In this document: piece by piece, positions 5,156-8,477 of the stretch | How positions within the stretch are numbered: position 1 is the stretch's first letter | Layout: each line of letters starts with the position of its first letter | Assembly (NCBI GenBank): GCA_000715855.1 | Contig: KL571249.1 | Location: 74,735 to 83,211 of the forward strand | Source of the DNA: Actinoplanes liguriensis | Lineage (GTDB): Bacteria; Actinomycetota; Actinomycetes; Mycobacteriales; Micromonosporaceae | DNA length: 8,477 nt | Direction of reading: 5' to 3' | Position numbers and translations under genes: made by a program | Notes under the pieces: model-generated | Database searches by the model: none | What the model was told of the DNA's origin: nothing | Seen by the model: the letters and a program-made list of their open reading frames with translations, nothing else

Positions 5156-7036
5156 TCACCCCTCCAGATGCAGCAGCTTCGCGATGTCGTTGAAGACGTC
5201 GACCGCGTCCTGCTGCCAGGGCTCGCCGTTGCCGTACCCGTACGCCAGGATCAGCGCGGCCAGCGGGACGCAGATCATCGTCAGCAGGCTGATCAGCACC
5301 CGCAGGAACCGCAGGAACGGATTACGGCGGCGCTGCGCGGGCCGCTGCTTCACCGGTTTCGGCGCCTTGCGCTTCTTCTCCGGCGCGTGGACCGGGCGCG
5401 GCGGCGCCACCACGGCACGGCCCGAGACCGGCGTGGGCGGTGAGACCGGCCGGGACTGCGCCATCACCGGGTGGGTGGTCCGGGGCGGGGCCGGCTTCGT
5501 GCGGTGCGGCCCGGAGTCCTGCCGCGGCGGCCGCGAGGTGCGTCCCTCGTGCGGGGGCGGGCTGGTCGGCATGGTCGCGTCCGGGTCCGCCCGCCAGTGC
5601 GGCGGATCCGCATCCGGCCACGGGTCGACCGGCGGACGCATGTGCAGCGGGACGGCCAGCTCGGGCCGGATCTCGGTCTCCCGGTTGTCCACCGAAGCCG
5701 GCGGTTCCGGTGCCGCCTCCGCGATCGCCGCCCCCGGCTTGCGGGACGGCAGGGCGACGGCGGGGACCGGGGTCTCACCGGTCGGCTCCGAGAACGTGTC
5801 GCCCAGCGGCGCGACCTCGGTCGCCCCGGCCGCCTCCGGGATCGACTCCACGCGCACCGGCTCGGTCGCGACCGGCGGGTCGTCGGGAACCGGCTCCTTC
5901 TCCGGCATGCGCTGCGAGGGCAGCCGCATCTGGGCGGTCGGCCCGGGCGCGGCCGGCTCGGAGGTCAGCAGCGCCGCCTCGGCCAGGACACTGCCCTCGG
6001 CCACCACCAGCTCGGGCTGCTCGATCACCACCGGCGGCTCGCCCAGCTCGCGGTGCAGCAGGGTCGCCATCAGCGGGATCCGGCTGGCGCCGCCGACCAG
6101 GAACACCCCGGCCAGCCGGCCCTCGGGCAGGTCGGCGAACTTCAGCAGGTTCCGCGTGATCCGGACGGTCTGCTCCAGCACCGGCCGGGCGACCTCCTCC
6201 AGCTCGTCCCGGGTGAGGTGCACCTCGGCGTCGAGCAGCGGCACCACGAAATCCGCGGACTGGGCGCGGGAGAGTCGCTCCTTCGCGATCCGCACGTCGT
6301 CCCAGAGCTGGCGGCGGGCCCGGCGCTCCTCGACCGTGGACGGCTCGAGCAGCCGCTGCCACGCGTCGGTCTGCAGGTGCTCGACGAGGGCCGCGTCCAC
6401 GTCCAGGCCGCCCAGGTCGTCGCGCCCGTCGACGGCGAGCACCTCGAAGCCGGTGGAGGTCCGCGAGACCAGGCTGGCGTCGAACGTGCCGGCCCCGAAA
6501 TCGTGCACCATCAGCACCGAGCCGATCGGCACCTCCCGGCCGAGCACCTCGGCGAAGTACGTCGCGGCGGCGACCGGCTCGGCGACCAGCCGCGCGCCGG
6601 ACAGCCCGGCCCGGGCGGCCGCCTCGGCGAGCAGGGTCCGCCGGGTGGCGCCCCAGGTGGCCGGGCAGGTGAGCGTGGTCTCCGGCTTGTACGGCCCGAC
6701 CGCGCGATGCCACTCCTCGACCACCCGGGCCAGCACCCCGGTGATCAGGTCGACGACGTTGAACTCCCGCTCGCCGAGCAGCACCAGGCCGTCGTCGACC
6801 CGGCGCTTCGGGTTCGGCTCGAAGCGGGCCGGCTCGAGGCGGGCGCTGTGCACCGCGTCCCGGCCGACGAGCAGGTTGCCCTCGGCGTCGGCGTAGACGG
6901 CGGACGGCAGCAACGGCGAGCCGTCGACCAGGATCGGGCGGGCGCGGCCGTCCGGCCACCGCGCGACGGCGACGGTGTTCGAGGTGCCGAAGTCGATGCC
7001 GAGGGCGTACTTCGGACCACCCTGGTCGATGGACAT
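5156..7036 (-). CDS. Membrane-anchored Hsp70-family (actin-fold) ATPase
   Basis: This 626-aa protein has an N-terminal Hsp70-type nucleotide-binding domain (about residues 9-358). Phosphate-1 is GIDFGTSNTVAVA (13-25), the connect region LVAEPVAAATYF (150-161), phosphate-2 HDFGAGTFDASL (178-189) and the adenosine motif FLVGGASRIP (312-321). There is no DnaK-type substrate-binding domain. Instead a Pro/Glu/Ala-rich, probably disordered linker (about 360-550) is followed by a basic cluster (KKRKAPKPVKQRPAQRRR, about 554-571), one membrane helix (about 579-601) and a short tail of about 25 residues. By the positive-inside rule the ATPase faces the cytoplasm. This is a known actinobacterial architecture type, but its role is not established; envelope or signalling scaffolding is a guess. 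The ATG at 7034-7036 has no Shine-Dalgarno sequence but follows TAGACT by 6 nt, suggesting a leaderless message. It lies 41 nt after the hydratase gene and 9 nt before the TPP-enzyme gene. Confidence 0.92.
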   Translation of the reverse strand: MSIDQGGPKYALGIDFGTSNTVAVARWPDGRARPILVDGSPLLPSAVYADAEGNLLVGRDAVHSARLEPARFEPNPKRRVDDGLVLLGEREFNVVDLITGVLARVVEEWHRAVGPYKPETTLTCPATWGATRRTLLAEAAARAGLSGARLVAEPVAAATYFAEVLGREVPIGSVLMVHDFGAGTFDASLVSRTSTGFEVLAVDGRDDLGGLDVDAALVEHLQTDAWQRLLEPSTVEERRARRQLWDDVRIAKERLSRAQSADFVVPLLDAEVHLTRDELEEVARPVLEQTVRITRNLLKFADLPEGRLAGVFLVGGASRIPLMATLLHRELGEPPVVIEQPELVVAEGSVLAEAALLTSEPAAPGPTAQMRLPSQRMPEKEPVPDDPPVATEPVRVESIPEAAGATEVAPLGDTFSEPTGETPVPAVALPSRKPGAAIAEAAPEPPASVDNRETEIRPELAVPLHMRPPVDPWPDADPPHWRADPDATMPTSPPPHEGRTSRPPRQDSGPHRTKPAPPRTTHPVMAQSRPVSPPTPVSGRAVVAPPRPVHAPEKKRKAPKPVKQRPAQRRRNPFLRFLRVLISLLTMICVPLAALILAYGYGNGEPWQQDAVDVFNDIAKLLHLEG

Positions 7037-7042
7037 GTGCGC

Positions 7043-7048
7043 AGTCTA
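7043..7048 (-). promoter_or_regulatory. TAGACT -10 element, likely leaderless promoter of the Hsp70-like gene
   Basis: On the minus strand TAGACT fits the actinobacterial TAnnnT consensus and is followed by exactly 6 nt (GCGCAC) and the ATG of the Hsp70-like gene, as expected for a leaderless transcript. No good -35 hexamer is seen 17-19 nt upstream. It lies in the 41-nt gap after the hydratase stop, so the ATPase and TPP-enzyme genes may have a promoter of their own inside the operon. Confidence 0.5.
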
Positions 7049-7077
7049 GGCGGTGCCTGTGACGGGTAGGTCCGCCG

Positions 7078-7815
7078 TCACTGTCCGGTGAACTTCGGCT
7101 TCCGCTTCTCGACGAAAGCGGTGGTCCCCTCCACCCGATCGTCGGTGGCGAAAAGCCCCGCGAACAGGTGCGACTCCAACGCCAGGCCGGCCGCGAGGTC
7201 CATGCTGAGACCCGCGTCGACGGCCTGTTTCGCGGCGCGCAGCGCGAGCGCCGGGCCGGTCACGTAGGGCCGGACCATCTCGACGGCGGTCGCGTACACC
7301 CGGTCGGCCGGGACCACCCGGTCGGCCAGGCCGATCCGCAGCGCCTCGTCGGCCTCGACCATCCGGCCGGAGAAGATCAGCTCCTTGGCGCGGGCCGGGC
7401 CGACCAGCCGGGCCAGCCGCTGCGTGCCGCCGGCGCCCGGGATGATGCCGAGCTTGATCTCCGGCTGGCCGAGGCGCGCGTCCTCCGCGACCACCCGCCA
7501 GTCGCAGGCCAGGGCCAGCTCACAGCCACCGCCGAGGGCGAACCCGGTGACCGCGGCGACCACCGGCTTGGGGATCCGGGCGACCGCGTCGAATGCCCCG
7601 GAGAGCGCCGTGGCCCGGCCCACCATGTGCTGGTAGCTGACCGTGGTGAACTCGGTGATGTCGGCGCCGGCGGGATAAGAGACAGCGCCGGCCGCGGCGG
7701 TGGCGGCTTCCCGCAGCTCCTCCTGGACCTGGGTGTTCAGCGCGTTCATCGGTGGCCGTTCGAGCCGGATCGTGCCGATCCCGTCCGCGATCTCCAGACG
7801 TACGAACTCGCCCAC
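7078..7815 (-). CDS. Enoyl-CoA hydratase/isomerase family protein (sequence probably damaged by misassembly)
   Basis: This crotonase-fold enzyme probably hydrates trans-2-enoyl-CoA in beta-oxidation. As read it is 245 aa, a little short. Catalytic residues are intact: ALGGGCEL carries E99 and GQPEIKLGIIPGAGGTQRL carries E119, equivalent to E144 and E164 of rat crotonase. Oxyanion-hole elements AGADI (49-53) and GGG (95-97) are present. GTG 7813-7815 is the start because GGAGG (minus, 7821-7825) lies 5 nt upstream and MGEFVRLEIADGIGTIRL is the usual N-terminus. The oddity is at residues 43-48. Where relatives have a core strand of the type VRAVVVYGGE before FAAGADI, this protein has only GAVSYP, roughly 12 residues short. 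The DNA there contains 11 bases of the Tn5 adapter. I therefore read it as a normal gene with a chimeric junction in the assembly, not a natural variant. It is the first gene of the minus-strand operon. Confidence 0.88.
   Translation of the reverse strand: MGEFVRLEIADGIGTIRLERPPMNALNTQVQEELREAATAAAGAVSYPAGADITEFTTVSYQHMVGRATALSGAFDAVARIPKPVVAAVTGFALGGGCELALACDWRVVAEDARLGQPEIKLGIIPGAGGTQRLARLVGPARAKELIFSGRMVEADEALRIGLADRVVPADRVYATAVEMVRPYVTGPALALRAAKQAVDAGLSMDLAAGLALESHLFAGLFATDDRVEGTTAFVEKRKPKFTGQ
7675..7685. other. Internal remnant of the Tn5/Nextera mosaic-end adapter
   Basis: ATAAGAGACAG is identical to the last 11 bases of the mosaic end, whose reverse complement appears complete at the right edge of the window. 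It is AT-rich within very GC-rich coding DNA, introduces the uncharacteristic codons TCT and TAT, and lies where the enoyl-CoA hydratase lacks about 12 residues. GCCGGCG flanks it on both sides, a microhomology that could have allowed the false join. Confidence 0.75.
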
Positions 7816-7846
7816 GCCGACCTCCGTTGGTTGCCGTTTGGCCGTC

Positions 7847-7875
7847 AGCCTACGACGGGTAACAGATGGATTGAA
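7847..7875 (-). promoter_or_regulatory. Candidate promoter of the hydratase-ATPase-TPP enzyme operon
   Basis: On the minus strand TAGGCT (7847-7852) fits the TAnnnT -10 pattern. TTCAAT (7870-7875) lies 17 nt upstream as a weak -35. Transcription would start near 7840, giving a leader of about 25 nt that contains the GGAGG ribosome-binding site. The -35 overlaps the outer arm of the large hairpin at 7872-7935. Confidence 0.4.
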
Positions 7876-7935
7876 CTTTTTTCACCGTGGCCAGGGCCCG
7901 GGATGCGGGCCCGTCGCCACGGTGAAAATGGTTCA
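7872..7935. repeat. Large nested inverted repeat between divergent genes
   Basis: The 64-nt structure folds almost end to end. An outer 5-bp stem (TGAAC 7872-7876 with GTTCA 7931-7935) and a 2x2 internal loop are followed by a perfect 13-bp stem (TTTTCACCGTGGC 7879-7891 with 7916-7928). After a 2x3 internal loop comes a 7-bp GC stem (GGGCCCG 7894-7900 with CGGGCCC 7906-7912) closing a 5-nt loop. It lies 22 nt before the DUF6232 start and overlaps the probable -35 of the divergent operon. It lacks a T-tail on the downstream side on either strand, so it is not a plain terminator. An operator, a 5'-UTR structure or a REP/MITE-like repeat are the options. Confidence 0.75.
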
Positions 7936-7957
7936 CTGGGTCCCCTGGGGAGGAGAG

Positions 7958-8419
7958 ATGACCACGTACTACCGGGATCCGGACGTGTTGATCACTTCGT
8001 CCGGGGTCCGCATGAACGGGCGCGAGTTCCGCCTGCCCGAGCTGGTCCAGGTGTGGCACACCAAGGGTGGCCGCTCCTGGTCGGTGATCGCCAAGCGCGG
8101 CGCCCTGGGGCTGGCCATCCTGATGCCGGTGGTGATCGGCGCGCTGGCAGTCGGCATCGCGCTGCTCGCGCACATGACCGTCGCGCACACGATCGCGATG
8201 GTGATCGGCGGGGTGCTGGTCGGGCTGGCCGTGGTGCCGGTCGCCGACCTGGTGCTGGAGCGGGTCGACCGGTCCTACGACGCCGGCAGCCGGACCATGG
8301 AGATCTGGGGCCGGGTGCGCGGCGGCGACGTGCTGCTGCTCCGCACGACGAACGCGCAACGCTTCGGCCGGATCTACCGTGCCCTGCAACGAGCGATGGA
8401 ACCGGTGATGCACACGTGA
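7958..8419 (+). CDS. DUF6232 family membrane protein
   Basis: This 153-aa protein of the DUF6232 family is common in actinomycetes and of unknown function. The N-terminal part (YYRDPDVLITSSGVRMNGRE, about residues 4-23, then ELVQVWH at 28-34) looks like a small beta-rich domain. Two adjacent membrane helices follow at about 48-70 and 76-98, with a hydrophilic C-terminal domain (99-153) containing AQRFGRIYRALQRAM near its end, a recognisable family feature. The layout is a hairpin of two helices between cytoplasmic domains. The ATG at 7958-7960 has GGGGAGG 4 nt upstream (7947-7953), which fixes the start. It is divergent from the hydratase operon, and its leader would contain part or all of the large hairpin at 7872-7935. 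It appears complete, with TGA at 8417-8419, and no downstream partner is visible before the adapter. Confidence 0.88.
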   Translation: MTTYYRDPDVLITSSGVRMNGREFRLPELVQVWHTKGGRSWSVIAKRGALGLAILMPVVIGALAVGIALLAHMTVAHTIAMVIGGVLVGLAVVPVADLVLERVDRSYDAGSRTMEIWGRVRGGDVLLLRTTNAQRFGRIYRALQRAMEPVMHT

Positions 8420-8458
8420 CCGGGTCTGATGGCCTCGCTCCGCTCGGCGGGATTCCGT
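8420..8458. other. Short tail after the DUF6232 gene
   Basis: This stretch is 39 nt of GC-rich sequence between the last stop codon and the adapter. No clear terminator hairpin or gene start is visible. Bases directly next to the adapter should be treated as low quality. Confidence 0.4.
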
Positions 8459-8477
8459 CTGTCTCTTATACACATCT
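8459..8477. other. Nextera/Tn5 mosaic-end adapter at the contig end (artefact)
   Basis: CTGTCTCTTATACACATCT is the complete 19-base Tn5 mosaic end in read-through orientation, an untrimmed Nextera library adapter. It marks the physical end of an Illumina contig and is not part of the organism. Translating from it on the minus strand produces a protein starting MYKRQ, a well-known database artefact. Confidence 0.98.

Noticed and set aside
5067..6896. Plus-strand open frame of 609 codons opposite the Hsp70-like gene
   Set aside because: Ser/Arg/Gly-rich translation opposite a gene with all Hsp70 nucleotide-binding motifs; a typical high-GC antisense shadow. The same holds for the 532-codon frame at 5471-7069.
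7675..7685. A natural short variant of enoyl-CoA hydratase with a novel loop
   Set aside because: The novel residues are encoded by adapter sequence, and a core strand is missing; a chimeric assembly explains this better.
7872..7935. Rho-independent terminator
   Set aside because: It lies upstream of two divergent genes and has no T-run on the downstream side of the hairpin in either direction.
7850..8473. Minus-strand open frame of 207 codons whose protein begins MYKRQ
   Set aside because: Its first codons come from the Nextera adapter, and the rest is antisense to the DUF6232 gene.
8459..8477. A genuine Tn5-like transposon end
   Set aside because: The 19-base sequence is the engineered mosaic end used in library preparation, sits exactly at the sequence end, and no transposase gene is nearby.
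1..8477. CRISPR array, tRNA or rRNA genes, phage or defence genes, biosynthetic cluster
   Set aside because: No regularly spaced repeats, no recognisable tRNA or rRNA sequence, and all sizeable genes match ordinary metabolic or membrane-protein families.

Overview
The window reads as part of the chromosome of a high-GC actinomycete, most likely a member of the Micromonosporaceae close to Actinoplanes. This rests on the strongly G/C-biased third codon positions, GTG/TTG starts, leaderless-looking starts with TAnnnT-type hexamers, a DUF6232 protein, a mycobacterial IlvG (Rv1820)-like TPP enzyme and a DUF202 gene pair. The genus is an inference from remembered family resemblance. The last 19 bases are the Nextera/Tn5 mosaic-end adapter, so the right edge is almost certainly the end of an Illumina contig and not natural sequence.

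Layout, left to right. Positions 1-325 hold no supportable gene; they contain a perfect 22-bp inverted repeat and the terminator hairpin of the etf operon. Positions 326-2052 (minus) are etfB-etfA, the two subunits of electron transfer flavoprotein. Positions 2053-2452 are a control region with a candidate 63-aa small gene (2238-2429, plus) that has an excellent Shine-Dalgarno sequence. Positions 2453-3557 (plus) hold three small membrane-protein genes: two overlapping DUF202 (YidH/YidG-like) genes and a PLDc_N-type protein. Positions 3530-7815 (minus) form a probable operon transcribed as enoyl-CoA hydratase, then a membrane-anchored Hsp70/actin-fold ATPase, then a TPP-dependent acetolactate-synthase-like enzyme. 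Positions 7816-7957 are a divergent intergenic region with a large nested hairpin. Positions 7958-8419 (plus) encode a DUF6232 two-helix membrane protein.

Functionally, EtfAB and the crotonase point to acyl-CoA/beta-oxidation metabolism, and the TPP enzyme belongs to the family that includes oxalyl-CoA decarboxylase and 2-hydroxyacyl-CoA lyase. The Hsp70-like ATPase between the two enzymes has no obvious mechanistic link to them. It keeps the nucleotide-binding motifs but replaces the peptide-binding domain with a proline-rich linker and a C-terminal membrane helix.

The most consequential observation concerns data quality. Besides the terminal adapter, an 11-base piece of the same adapter (7675-7685) lies inside the enoyl-CoA hydratase gene, exactly where the protein lacks about 12 residues normal for the family. 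That gene sequence is probably misassembled. I do not see a convincing previously undescribed biological system here. The best biological leads are the small gene at 2238-2429, the two inverted repeats that share a TCACCGTGG core, the operator-like palindromes, and the anchored Hsp70-like ATPase.
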